Positions 6,757-15,633 of a stretch of DNA of 40,694 nucleotides are shown here, in pieces. The number at the start of each line of letters is the position of its first letter. Position 1 is the stretch's first letter. Source of the DNA: Phycisphaerae bacterium (GTDB taxonomy: Bacteria > Planctomycetota > Phycisphaerae > SM23-33); contig JAFGJE010000142.1 in the NCBI GenBank assembly GCA_016929245.1, forward strand, positions 1 to 40,694. The letters run 5' to 3'. The notes beneath the pieces were generated by a model. It had not been told where the DNA came from and searched no databases. It saw nothing but the letters and a program-made list of their open reading frames with translations. The position numbers and the translations under genes are program-made.

Positions 6757-9700
6757 GAATGCCGCAATCGAAACTCCCCGTTGCTGGGAAGCTCCCCAGC
6801 CGATCGCGCCGGCGCTTCTGTCGGCTTTGCAGGTGGAACCCTGGGCGTCCGTTCGATCCGACGCGGCGGCCTTGACGGCGATGCAGCAGCGCCTGCGTCG
6901 GCAGACGATTGACAAACCGGTCGTGTATATCGGTACGGGAACCTGCGGGCTGGGCGCCGGAGCGGCGAAAATCCTCGAAGCCGTCGAGAAATTCCTGAAG
7001 CGCGAATCCATTGACGCGGACGTGGTGGAAGTCGGCTGCATTGGGCTGTGCTCCGAAGAACCGTTGATGGACGTGCAGATTCCGGGAAAGGCGCGGCTGA
7101 GCTTCAGCGCCATGACCGCCCGCGAGGTTCCGGAGATTCTGTCGGCGCTGCTGGAACGGCGCCTTCCCCGCAAGGCGCCCCTAGGGCAGTTTCGCGACGC
7201 CGGTGAGCCGTGGCAAAACGTTCCCTGGCTGGACGAGCATCCGTTCCTGGCGATCCAGCGGCGCGTGGTGCTGGCGGCCGGCGGAATTCTCGACCCGACG
7301 AAAATCGACGAATACATCGCCCACGGCGGATATTCCGCCGCGGCGAAGGTTTTGCGGTCGATGACGCCGGATGAAGTCTGCAAGGAAGTGGAAACGAGCG
7401 GTCTGCGAGGTCGCGGCGGCGGGGGATTCCCGACCGGCAGGAAATGGCGTTTCGCCATGAACCAACCCGCCGACCAGAAATACCTGATCTGCAACGCCGA
7501 CGAGGGCGATCCCGGCGCGTTCATGGACCGCGCGGTCTGCGAAAGCGATCCGCACCGGCTGCTGGAAGGGATGATCATCGCCGCGTACGCCATCGGCGCC
7601 ACGCGAACGTATATTTACATTCGCGCGGAATACCCCCTGGCGATTCGGCGTCTGGAAACGGCCATCGAACAGGCTAAGTCCTACGGCCTGCTGGGCGACA
7701 ACATTCTCGGCAGCGGATTCAACCTGCACCTGACGATCAAGAAGGGCGCCGGCGCGTTCGTCTGCGGTGAGGAAACGGCGCTGATTCACAGTATCGAAGG
7801 CAAGCGCGGCATGCCGCGCCCCCGGCCGCCGTTCCCGGCCGTCCGGGGATTATTCGACAAACCGACGGTCATCAACAACGTCGAGACGCTCTCGAACCTG
7901 GCGATGATTCTCCAACGCGGCGGGGCGTGGTTCGCCGCCATGGGAACCGAAGGCTCCAAGGGCACGAAGGTTTTCGCCTTGTCGGGCATGATTCGTCGCA
8001 CGGGTCTGGTGGAAGTGCCCATGGGCACGACGCTCCGGCAGGTGGTGTACGAAGTCGGCGGCGGTATTTTGAACAACAAAAAATGCAAAGCCGTCCAGAT
8101 CGGCGGACCCTCCGGCGGCTGCGTCCCCGAGGCGTACCTTGATCTGCCGACCGATTACGAAGCCCTGAAGGAATTCGGAACGATCATGGGTTCGGGCGGC
8201 CTGGTCGTCGTGGACGAATCGACCTGCATGGTGGACTTCGCGAGGTTTTTCATGGAGTTCATCCAGTCGGAAAGCTGCGGAAAGTGCATCCCCTGCCGGG
8301 AGGGCACGAAGCGCATGCTGGAAATCCTCAACGCGATTCTCCGTCCCAGCCGGATGGAAAAAGGCATCGACGCGCTGCTGCGATTCCGCGGAATCATGGA
8401 ACTGCGGAAACTCGCCGAGACCATCAAGACGACGAGTCTGTGCGGGCTGGGGCAAACCGCGCCCAATCCCGTGCTGAGCACCTTGAAATGGTTCCGGAAC
8501 GAATACGAAGCGCATTTGTACGACCGCCAGTGTCCCGCCGGCGCGTGCACGGACCTGGTGGGCGTGTCCTGCCAGAACGCCTGCCCCGCCGGTACGGAAG
8601 TCTGGCGGTACGTCGCCCACATCGCCCGCGGTGAATTCGAGGAGGCCTACAAGGTCATCCGACAGACCAACCCGTTTCCGTCGGCCTGCGCCCGCGTCTG
8701 CCATCATCCATGTGAGCAGGCCTGCCGCGCCGGGGCGACCGGCGGCGAGTCGGTGGCGATTCGGATCCTCAAGCGATTCGTCGTGGATCACGTCAATCCG
8801 CAGGTCGGGAATCAGCCCGCGGAACCCGCGACGGCCGACGGGGCGCGCATCGCCGTGATCGGGGCCGGTCCGTCCGGCCTGACGGCGGCGCACTTCCTGT
8901 CGTTGATGGGACACCGCGTGACCGTCTTCGAGAAAGAAGCCAAGCCCGGCGGAATGCTCGAAGCGGCGATCCCCGCCTATCGCCTGCCGCGCGGATTGGT
9001 TCGTCGCGAGATGGATTCGCTGCTGAACCTGAATATCGAGATGCGCTACGACACGGTTCTGGGCAGGGACGTGACGATCGACGAATTGCTGGAGAGAGGC
9101 TATCGCGCGATCTACATCGCCACCGGCGCGCACAAGAGCAAGAAGCTGGACCTGCCCGGCGAGGACGCCGAAGGCGTGATTCCTTCGATGGAATTCCTCA
9201 AGGCCCACAACCTGCACCGCAAGGAGATGGCCAAGGGGCGGGTCGGAATCGTCGGCGGCGGAAACAGCGCCATGGACGCGGCCCGCGTCGCCCTTCGCCA
9301 GCAGGGCGTCTCGCGCGTGACGGTGTTGTATCGTCGGACGCGCGACGAAATGCCCGCCTATCCCGATGAAGTGGAAGCCGGGCTGGTCGAGGGCGTCGAA
9401 CTGGAAGAACTCGTCACTCCGCTGGAGTTGAAAATCGAAGACGGCCGACTCGTCGGGGCGAAGTTCCAGCGAAACCGGCTGGGCGAGCGCGACGCGTCAG
9501 GCCGACAGAGACCCGAACCGATCGAGGGCTCGGAATTCGAGCTGGAGCTGGACACCCTGATCGTCGCGATCAGCGAGGAACCGGAATCCGAAGGGATCGA
9601 CGTCCTGGATCGCACGAACTGGGGCACGATCAAAACCAACGCCGAATCGCTGATGACGTCCCGGCCCGGCGTGTTCGCCGGCGGCGACGTGGTCTCCGGA

Positions 9701-10006
9701 CCGGCGACGGTGATCGAGGCGGTCGGCGCGGGCAGAAACGCCGCGAAGATGATCGACCGCTACGTGCACGGAAAGGCCCCGCGAACGCTGCCGAAGGTGA
9801 ACCTGCCCTGCGTGTACGTCCCGCCGGTGGACAACGGAAGCGACGAAGACGAACTGCCCCCGCGCCGGGTGAAAGCCCCCGAGCGTCCCGTCGCCGAACG
9901 CGTGCGAAGCTTCGCCGAGGTGGAAATGGCGATCAGCGAATACGCCGCCATCTGCGAAGCCAAACGCTGCCTGCGATGCGACCTGGCGTTTACGGAACCG
10001 AAATAA
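6749..10006 (+). CDS. hydB: HydB: NuoF-like NADH/FMN subunit fused to a GltD/NfnL-like flavoprotein module
   Basis: This 1085-residue protein starts at an ATG with AAGGAGG upstream. Residues about 50-130 form a thioredoxin-like [2Fe-2S] domain (GTCGLGAG, CIGLC). Residues about 190-590 are NuoF: GRGGGGFPTGRKW near 220 (NADH/FMN), CNADEGDPGAF near 247, GAGAFVCGEETALI near 333, and [4Fe-4S] ligands ESCGKCIPCREG near 507 with a later Cys near 564. Residues about 610-1085 are a GltD/NfnL-like unit: cysteine-rich N-part (CQNACPAG, CARVCHHPCEQACR), FAD loop VIGAGPSGLTAAH near 703, second dinucleotide loop GIVGGGNSAMDAA near 831, then YRRTRDEMPAYPDE. HydB normally ends after NuoF plus ferredoxin clusters, so the fusion doubles its length. 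It may add a second NAD(P)H/FAD site. Confidence 0.93.
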   Translation: MSKNAAIETPRCWEAPQPIAPALLSALQVEPWASVRSDAAALTAMQQRLRRQTIDKPVVYIGTGTCGLGAGAAKILEAVEKFLKRESIDADVVEVGCIGLCSEEPLMDVQIPGKARLSFSAMTAREVPEILSALLERRLPRKAPLGQFRDAGEPWQNVPWLDEHPFLAIQRRVVLAAGGILDPTKIDEYIAHGGYSAAAKVLRSMTPDEVCKEVETSGLRGRGGGGFPTGRKWRFAMNQPADQKYLICNADEGDPGAFMDRAVCESDPHRLLEGMIIAAYAIGATRTYIYIRAEYPLAIRRLETAIEQAKSYGLLGDNILGSGFNLHLTIKKGAGAFVCGEETALIHSIEGKRGMPRPRPPFPAVRGLFDKPTVINNVETLSNLAMILQRGGAWFAAMGTEGSKGTKVFALSGMIRRTGLVEVPMGTTLRQVVYEVGGGILNNKKCKAVQIGGPSGGCVPEAYLDLPTDYEALKEFGTIMGSGGLVVVDESTCMVDFARFFMEFIQSESCGKCIPCREGTKRMLEILNAILRPSRMEKGIDALLRFRGIMELRKLAETIKTTSLCGLGQTAPNPVLSTLKWFRNEYEAHLYDRQCPAGACTDLVGVSCQNACPAGTEVWRYVAHIARGEFEEAYKVIRQTNPFPSACARVCHHPCEQACRAGATGGESVAIRILKRFVVDHVNPQVGNQPAEPATADGARIAVIGAGPSGLTAAHFLSLMGHRVTVFEKEAKPGGMLEAAIPAYRLPRGLVRREMDSLLNLNIEMRYDTVLGRDVTIDELLERGYRAIYIATGAHKSKKLDLPGEDAEGVIPSMEFLKAHNLHRKEMAKGRVGIVGGGNSAMDAARVALRQQGVSRVTVLYRRTRDEMPAYPDEVEAGLVEGVELEELVTPLELKIEDGRLVGAKFQRNRLGERDASGRQRPEPIEGSEFELELDTLIVAISEEPESEGIDVLDRTNWGTIKTNAESLMTSRPGVFAGGDVVSGPATVIEAVGAGRNAAKMIDRYVHGKAPRTLPKVNLPCVYVPPVDNGSDEDELPPRRVKAPERPVAERVRSFAEVEMAISEYAAICEAKRCLRCDLAFTEPK

Positions 10007-10150
10007 CAAACTTGGACCGACCGAATAAATTCGTCCACAAATTACACGAATTGCACGAATTGCCAATCACCGATTCGTGAAATTCGAGAAACCTGTCCCT
10101 GAGGGATTCGTGGACTCATAAAAAAATTCGCGAAAGGACCGCGTGTTCGC
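10007..10150. other. hydB-hydA spacer with repeated ATTCGTG motifs
   Basis: This 144-bp gap has no gene in an otherwise tight operon. ATTCGTG/CACGAAT-type words recur in both orientations (for example CACGAATTGCACGAATTG, and ATTCGTG followed by AAATTCG). It resembles dispersed repeat debris. It could fold in mRNA and affect hydA stability, but no terminator or Rex site is visible. Confidence 0.45.
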
Positions 10151-11881
10151 ATGATTACATTGACAGTAGACGGCCGAACGGTGGAAGCCAAAAACGGCGA
10201 GATGATTTTGTCCGTGCTGCGGCGGGAAGGAATTCACGTCCCGACGCTGTGTCACATGGACGGCCTGCCGCCCAGCGGCGCCTGCCGCATGTGCGTGGTC
10301 GAGGTGGAAGGGTCCCCGACGCTGACGCCTTCCTGCTCGTTCCCCGTTTCGGAAGGCATGAAGATCAAAACCGCCACACCGCGCGTGCTGGAGGCGCGAC
10401 GGACGATCGTGAAGCTCCTGCTGGCGAATCATCCGGATGATTGCCTGTACTGCAACAGCAACGGCCATTGCGACCTGCAAAAACTCGCGCAGGACCTGGG
10501 CATCCGCGAGCGGGTGTACCGAGGTCCGCGCCGCGTGCAGGAAATGGACATGTCCAGTCCCGCGATCGTGCGCGATCCGGGCAAGTGCATTCTTTGCGGC
10601 CGCTGCGTGCGGATGTGCGAGGAAATCCAGTCCGTCGCGGCGATCGATTTCATCGGACGCGGCAGCCGGGCGAAAATCGGTACCGCCTTCGACGGCGGAT
10701 TGAACGTTTCCTCGTGCGTCAACTGCGGCCAGTGCATCAACGTCTGCCCGACGGGCGCGTTGTCCGAGCGATGCTACATCGACGAAGTGATCCAGGCGCT
10801 CAACGACCCGGAGAAAATGGTGGTCGTGCAGCACGCGCCTTCGGTGTCGGTGAGTCTCGCGGAGGAATTCGGCCTGCCCGCCGGCAAGGACGTGGACGGA
10901 CAGATGGTCGCGGCGCTGCGGCGTTTGGGATTCGACCGCGTGTTCGACACCTCCTTCTCGGCGGACCTGACGATCATGGAAGAAGGCAGCGAACTGGTCC
11001 ATCGCGTCAAGACCGGCGGGACGCTGCCGATGATGACCAGTTGCTCGCCCGGATGGATCAAGTTCATCGAGACGTTCTACCCGCAACTGCTGCCGAACGT
11101 TTCCACCTGCAAGAGCCCGCAGCAAATGCTCGGCGCGTTGATCAAGAGTTTCTTCGCCGAACGCGAAGGCGTGGATCCGGCGAACATCGTCAGCGTGTCG
11201 ATCATGCCCTGCACCGCGAAAAAATTCGAGTGCGCCCGACCTGAAATGGCCCGGAATCACGTCCCGGACGTCGATTACGTGCTGACGACCCGCGAACTGG
11301 GACGCCTGCTGCATCAGTTCGGCGTGGACGTAAACGCCCTCGAGCCGTCCCCCGCCGACACGCCCTTCGGCGAGCGCTCCAGCGCGGGCAAAATCTTCGG
11401 CGCCACCGGAGGCGTGATGGAGGCCGCGATCCGCTCGGCGCATTACCTGATCACCGGAAAGGAACTGGACGACCTGAAAATTCAACCGCTGCGCGGACTG
11501 AAGGGCTGCAAGGAACTGCATATCGAAATCGACGGTCTGAAGCTCGGCGCCGCCGTCGTCAGCGGACTGGGCAACGCCCGCAAGCTGCTCGACGAAGTGG
11601 TCGCCGGACGAAACGACCTGCAGTTCATCGAAATCATGACCTGCCCCGGCGGATGCATCAACGGCGGCGGACAACCGAAAAACGTGGACCCCGAAGCCGT
11701 GCAGGCGCGATTAAAGGCGCTGTACAAAATCGACCGCGACGCGCCGCTGCGCACCAGCCATAGCAATCCGTGGATTCAGCGTTTGTACAAGGAATACCTC
11801 GGTGAGCCGCTGGGCGAAAAGAGTCACCACCTGCTGCACACCCATTACACGATGCGAAACATTCCCATGGCCCAGGGTTGA
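10151..11881 (+). CDS. hydA: Catalytic [FeFe]-hydrogenase subunit HydA (group A, M3-type)
   Basis: This 576-residue protein catalyses reversible 2H+ + 2e- to H2. The order is an N-terminal [2Fe-2S] domain (CHMDGLPPSGACRMC and a later Cys), a His-ligated [4Fe-4S] (HPDDCLYCNSNGHC, H-x3-C-x2-C-x5-C), two ferredoxin [4Fe-4S] motifs (CILCGRCVRMC and CVNCGQCINVCP), and the H-cluster domain. H-cluster motifs are L1 TSCSPGW (Cys298), L2 MPCTAKKFE (Cys354) and L3 MTCPGGCINGGGQP (Cys498, Cys502). The small-subunit-like tail (NPWIQRLYKEYLGEPLG) is present. L1 carries Ser at the second of the usual two cysteines. With HydB and HydC it should form a cytoplasmic NADH/ferredoxin-coupled enzyme. Confidence 0.96.
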   Translation: MITLTVDGRTVEAKNGEMILSVLRREGIHVPTLCHMDGLPPSGACRMCVVEVEGSPTLTPSCSFPVSEGMKIKTATPRVLEARRTIVKLLLANHPDDCLYCNSNGHCDLQKLAQDLGIRERVYRGPRRVQEMDMSSPAIVRDPGKCILCGRCVRMCEEIQSVAAIDFIGRGSRAKIGTAFDGGLNVSSCVNCGQCINVCPTGALSERCYIDEVIQALNDPEKMVVVQHAPSVSVSLAEEFGLPAGKDVDGQMVAALRRLGFDRVFDTSFSADLTIMEEGSELVHRVKTGGTLPMMTSCSPGWIKFIETFYPQLLPNVSTCKSPQQMLGALIKSFFAEREGVDPANIVSVSIMPCTAKKFECARPEMARNHVPDVDYVLTTRELGRLLHQFGVDVNALEPSPADTPFGERSSAGKIFGATGGVMEAAIRSAHYLITGKELDDLKIQPLRGLKGCKELHIEIDGLKLGAAVVSGLGNARKLLDEVVAGRNDLQFIEIMTCPGGCINGGGQPKNVDPEAVQARLKALYKIDRDAPLRTSHSNPWIQRLYKEYLGEPLGEKSHHLLHTHYTMRNIPMAQG

Positions 11882-11920
11882 TCAAACTCCCTCGCGCCCG
11901 AAACGAAACGAGATGACGAT

Positions 11921-12331
11921 ATGAGTACAGGGAAAACCATTTTACTTGTCGATGACGACCTGGACATCCTGGAGCAATTGACCGCGATCCTGACCCCGCA
12001 GGGATATCAGATCGTCACCGCCGGGGGGAGGGAGGACGCGGAAGAGCAGCTCCTGATGACCCGGCCCGACCTGGCGATCCTGGACGTGATGATGGAACAA
12101 TCCGACGCGGGATTCGTCCTGGCGCATCACGTCAAGAGGCTGTACCCCGACACCCCCGTGATTCTGTTGACCTCCGTCACCGCGGCTACGAGCCTGAGCT
12201 TCCAGGGCGTCTCCCCGGACATGAAATCCTGGATGAACGCCGACGTGATCGTCAACAAACCCGTCCGCCCGGAGCAGATCGTGGCGGAGGTGCGAAGGTT
12301 GTTGCGGGAAGCTCCCGTGGAAAAGCACTAA
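11921..12331 (+). CDS. Receiver-only response regulator
   Basis: This 136-residue protein is a single CheY-like receiver: acidic pair in LLVDDDLDIL, phospho-acceptor Asp55 in LAILDVMM, Thr in ILLTSV and Lys in VNKPVRP. No output domain follows. A longer-than-usual loop after the Thr (SLSFQGVSPDMKSWMNAD) varies from the classic fold. It lies between hydA and the hydrogenase-like sensor kinase and is probably phosphorylated by one of the two kinases downstream. Its target cannot be read from the sequence. Confidence 0.85.
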   Translation: MSTGKTILLVDDDLDILEQLTAILTPQGYQIVTAGGREDAEEQLLMTRPDLAILDVMMEQSDAGFVLAHHVKRLYPDTPVILLTSVTAATSLSFQGVSPDMKSWMNADVIVNKPVRPEQIVAEVRRLLREAPVEKH

Positions 12332-12403
12332 TCCGACGTCGGAATCGAGTTAGGGTGGTTTTTCCGCCTCCGCGGAATTCAGATACGATAGCGACGTGAA
12401 AGT

Positions 12404-14398
12404 ATGCGACACAACGGCCTGGTTACAACGATCGGCGAACGATGTCGCGTATGCTACACCTGCGTGCGTGAATGTCCCGCCAAAGCCATCCGCATCGCCG
12501 TCGGGCAGGCGGAGGTGATTCCCGAGCGATGCATCGGCTGCGGAAACTGCGTGCGTGTATGCAGCCAGAACGCCAAGCAGGTGATCTCCTCCGTGGAACA
12601 GGTGCGGGAACTGCTGCAGGGCGACGCGCCCGTCACGGCGATCATCGCGCCGAGTTTCCCCGCGGAATTTTCCGACGTCCCCTGGCCCAGGCTCGTGGGA
12701 ATGATTCGCGCGCTGGGATTCGATTCCGTCGTCGAGGTCGCCGTCGGGGCGGACCTGGTCGCCGACCGGTATCGTAAGCTGCTGGCGAATTCCAACGGAC
12801 ACCGCTACATCGCCACCACCTGTCCCGGAATCGTCGCCTACGTGGAACGATATCAGCCGGACCTTCTGCCGCATCTCGCGCCGATCGTCTCGCCGATGGT
12901 CGCCGTCGCTCGCGTGTTGCGAAGCCTCCACAAAGGTGATCTTCGTATCGTTTTTCTCGGCCCATGCATCGCCAAGAAGGGGGAAGTGACCGCCCCGGCC
13001 GTACCGGACGAAGTGGACGAAGCCCTGACGTTCGCGGAGCTGCGCGACATGTTCACCGAAGCCAAACTCACCCCCGACTCCGTCGAAGACGGCGACTTCG
13101 ATCCGCCCGTCGCCGCCGAGGGCGCGCTGTTTTCGATCCGGCGAGGTCTGCTCCAGGCCGCCGACATCCGGGAAGATCTGATCGCCGGGAACGTCGTGAC
13201 GGCCGAGGGACGCGACGAATTCCTCGACGCCCTGGAGGAATTCCGCGCCGGCGACCTGAACTCCGAATTGCTGGAAGTGCTCTGCTGCAAAGGTTGCATC
13301 ATGGGCGCGGGAATGACCAGCCGGGATCCGCTCTACAGCCGTCGCTCCCACGTCAGCCGATACGTCCGCGAACGAACCAGCCGCCTGGACCGCGACGCCT
13401 GGGCGGCGCAGATGAACTCCTTCGAGACGCTCGATCTTTCCCGTCGCTTTACGAAACAGGATCAGCGCATTCCCGTACCATACGAGGAGGAAATTCAAGG
13501 CATCCTGCGACGCATGGGGAAATTCAGCCACGAAGACGAACTCAACTGCGGCGCCTGCGGCTATGAAACCTGCCGCGACCACGCCACCGCGATCTTAAAA
13601 GGTCTCGCCGAAAGCGAAATGTGCCTGCCGTACACCATCGAGACGCTGAAAAAAACGGTCAAGGAACTGAACCTGTCCCACGAACAGCTCGCCTCCACGC
13701 AGGCGGCGCTGATGCAGTCGGAGAAACTCGCCAGCATGGGGCAACTGGCGGCCGGGATCGCACACGAGGTGAATAACCCCCTGGGGATCGTGCTGGTCTA
13801 CGCCCACCTGTTGCTGGATGAATACAAAAATCAGCCGAAGATGCGCGACGACCTGGAGATGATCGCCCGGCACGCCGATCGCTGCAAAAAAATCGTCTCG
13901 GGCCTGCTGCATTTTTCGCGACAGAACAAGGTCATCTACCAGGAAACCGATGTCCGTCATCTGATCGAGCAGACGCTTAAAGTGATTCCCCAGCCGGCCG
14001 ACGTCCGGGTGGACGCGCGACACGACCTGGCGGATCCGCACGCGGAACTCGACGGCGATCAGATCACCCAGGTGCTGACGAACCTGATTTCCAACGCCTA
14101 CGCCGCGATGCCCAACGGCGGAACGCTGACGGTGACCACCACTGGCACAGCCGACGACGTGACGATCGCGATTACCGACACCGGCGTGGGCATCCCGGAA
14201 GAAAACCGCGAGAAAATCTTCGAACCGTTCTTCACGACCAAGCAGATCGGCAAGGGCACGGGTCTGGGACTGGCGGTGACGTACGGCATCGTGAAAATGC
14301 ACTCGGGCGACATCCGCGTGGAATCCAACGCCGACGCCGCCAAGGGACCGACGGGCACGACGTTTACCGTCACATTGCCCAGACGCTCGAAGACATAA
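12404..14398 (+). CDS. Sensor histidine kinase with [FeFe]-hydrogenase-like input domain
   Basis: This 664-residue protein has four parts. Residues about 10-60 are two ferredoxin [4Fe-4S] motifs (CRVCYTCVRECP, CIGCGNCVRVC). Residues about 75-330 are an H-cluster-type domain: L1 ATTCPGI (Cys140), L2 GPCIAKKGE (Cys188) and L3 LCCKGCIMGAG (Cys294, Cys298). All four cubane ligands remain, but the proton-relay cysteine before Cys140 is Thr and the GGGQP end is altered. Residues about 380-410 hold a further Fe-S motif (CGACGYETC plus a later Cys). A histidine kinase core follows, with His454 in GIAHEVNNPLG and ATP-binding boxes (NLISNAYAAM, ITDTGVGIP, GTGLGLAVTYG). There are no TM segments, so it is cytoplasmic. 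A role as H2 or redox sensor is inferred. Confidence 0.88.
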   Translation: MRHNGLVTTIGERCRVCYTCVRECPAKAIRIAVGQAEVIPERCIGCGNCVRVCSQNAKQVISSVEQVRELLQGDAPVTAIIAPSFPAEFSDVPWPRLVGMIRALGFDSVVEVAVGADLVADRYRKLLANSNGHRYIATTCPGIVAYVERYQPDLLPHLAPIVSPMVAVARVLRSLHKGDLRIVFLGPCIAKKGEVTAPAVPDEVDEALTFAELRDMFTEAKLTPDSVEDGDFDPPVAAEGALFSIRRGLLQAADIREDLIAGNVVTAEGRDEFLDALEEFRAGDLNSELLEVLCCKGCIMGAGMTSRDPLYSRRSHVSRYVRERTSRLDRDAWAAQMNSFETLDLSRRFTKQDQRIPVPYEEEIQGILRRMGKFSHEDELNCGACGYETCRDHATAILKGLAESEMCLPYTIETLKKTVKELNLSHEQLASTQAALMQSEKLASMGQLAAGIAHEVNNPLGIVLVYAHLLLDEYKNQPKMRDDLEMIARHADRCKKIVSGLLHFSRQNKVIYQETDVRHLIEQTLKVIPQPADVRVDARHDLADPHAELDGDQITQVLTNLISNAYAAMPNGGTLTVTTTGTADDVTIAITDTGVGIPEENREKIFEPFFTTKQIGKGTGLGLAVTYGIVKMHSGDIRVESNADAAKGPTGTTFTVTLPRRSKT

Positions 14399-14457
14399 GA
14401 CACAAGGAAAACCAGCGCGGTGGAGCGGATGTTCCACCCGTCAAATTTCAAGGCAAC

Positions 14458-15633
14458 ATGATGACCGAAACGAAAACATCCCTGCGGGTTTTAGTGGTGG
14501 ACGACGAAGAAGGCATGCGGCTGGGCGTCGCGCGCGTGATTCAGGGATTCACCATCGACCTGCCGAACGGACAGGGAAAGGTCGTTTTTTCCCTGTTCCA
14601 CGCCTCCAGCGGGGAAGAGGCGCTGGAGACCATCGCCGCGTCGCGCCCGGATATTTTACTGCTGGATCATAAAATGAACGGCATGAGCGGCATGGACGTC
14701 CTGGAGCGCATCGGCGGCGAGGATAGCGGCATCCTGACGATCATGATCACCGCGTACGCGTCCCTGGAAACGGCGATCCTGGCGACCAAGCGCGGGGCCT
14801 ACGATTTTCTCGCCAAACCGTTCACGCCCGAAGACCTGCGCGGGACGCTTCGCAAGGCGGTCAAGCACCTGATGCTCCAGCGACAGGCGCGGCAACTGGC
14901 GGAGGAAAAGCGGCGCTGTCGGTTCGAGTTTATTTCCGTGCTCGCGCATGAACTCAAAGCCCCCTTGGCGGCGGTGGAAGGATACCTGAATCTGCTGGCG
15001 GATCGCACGAACGGCGAGGAACTTTCCGCGTACGACGACATGATCCGGCGTTGCTCCCTGCGCATGGAAGGAATGCGGAATCTGATCTTCGAGCTGCTGG
15101 ATATGACGCGCATCGAATCCGGCCTGAAGAAACGCACCTGGGAAACCGTGGACGTCGTCGCGCTGGCGCGAACGAGCACGGAAACGTTCCTGCCCCAAGC
15201 CCAGGCGCGACGGATTCGGATCGACATCGACGCGCCGGAAACTCTCACCATGTCCGCCGACCGCGGCGAACTGGAAATCCTCCTGAACAACCTGATCTCC
15301 AATGCCGTGAAATACAACCGCGACGGCGGAACCGTCACCGTCACCCTCCGCGCCGACGAGAACCATGTGACCCTCGCCGTGGCGGACACGGGGATCGGCC
15401 TGTCGGCGGAGGAACAGGATCGACTCTTCGAGGACTTCGCGCGGATTAAAAACGACAAAACCCGAAACATCCTCGGTTCGGGCCTGGGCCTGAGCACCGC
15501 CCGAAAACTGGCGAAGCTGTACGAAGGCGATATTACCGTGGAAAGTCAACCCGACCAGGGCAGCACCTTCACGGCTGTCCTGGGACGAAACACCCAGCCG
15601 GAGACACCTGCCACCGATGCCGTCACGAACTGA
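14458..15633 (+). CDS. Hybrid receiver-histidine kinase
   Basis: This 391-residue soluble protein has an N-terminal receiver (VLVVDDEEGM, Asp70 in ILLLDHKMNG, Lys in LAKPFTPEDL). A HisKA dimerisation domain (His164 in SVLAHELKAPLAAV) and an HATPase domain (NNLISNAVKYNRDGG, VADTGIGLS, GSGLGLSTARKL) follow. The receiver at the N-terminus suggests that it accepts phosphate from the upstream hydrogenase-like kinase and then controls its own kinase activity, forming a relay. The start is the first of two adjacent ATGs. Its end overlaps hydE by 17 bp, tying the signalling genes to the maturase genes in one transcript. No DNA-binding domain is present. Confidence 0.88.
   Translation: MMTETKTSLRVLVVDDEEGMRLGVARVIQGFTIDLPNGQGKVVFSLFHASSGEEALETIAASRPDILLLDHKMNGMSGMDVLERIGGEDSGILTIMITAYASLETAILATKRGAYDFLAKPFTPEDLRGTLRKAVKHLMLQRQARQLAEEKRRCRFEFISVLAHELKAPLAAVEGYLNLLADRTNGEELSAYDDMIRRCSLRMEGMRNLIFELLDMTRIESGLKKRTWETVDVVALARTSTETFLPQAQARRIRIDIDAPETLTMSADRGELEILLNNLISNAVKYNRDGGTVTVTLRADENHVTLAVADTGIGLSAEEQDRLFEDFARIKNDKTRNILGSGLGLSTARKLAKLYEGDITVESQPDQGSTFTAVLGRNTQPETPATDAVTN

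Noticed and set aside
10067-11674. 535-codon minus-strand open frame over hydA
   Set aside because: It is His- and Asp-rich in shadow fashion with no motif, while hydA has all its metal-binding motifs.
6280-11881. Complex I (Nuo) interpretation of hydC/hydB
   Set aside because: No membrane nuo subunits follow; instead hydA with an H-cluster domain and the maturases are present.
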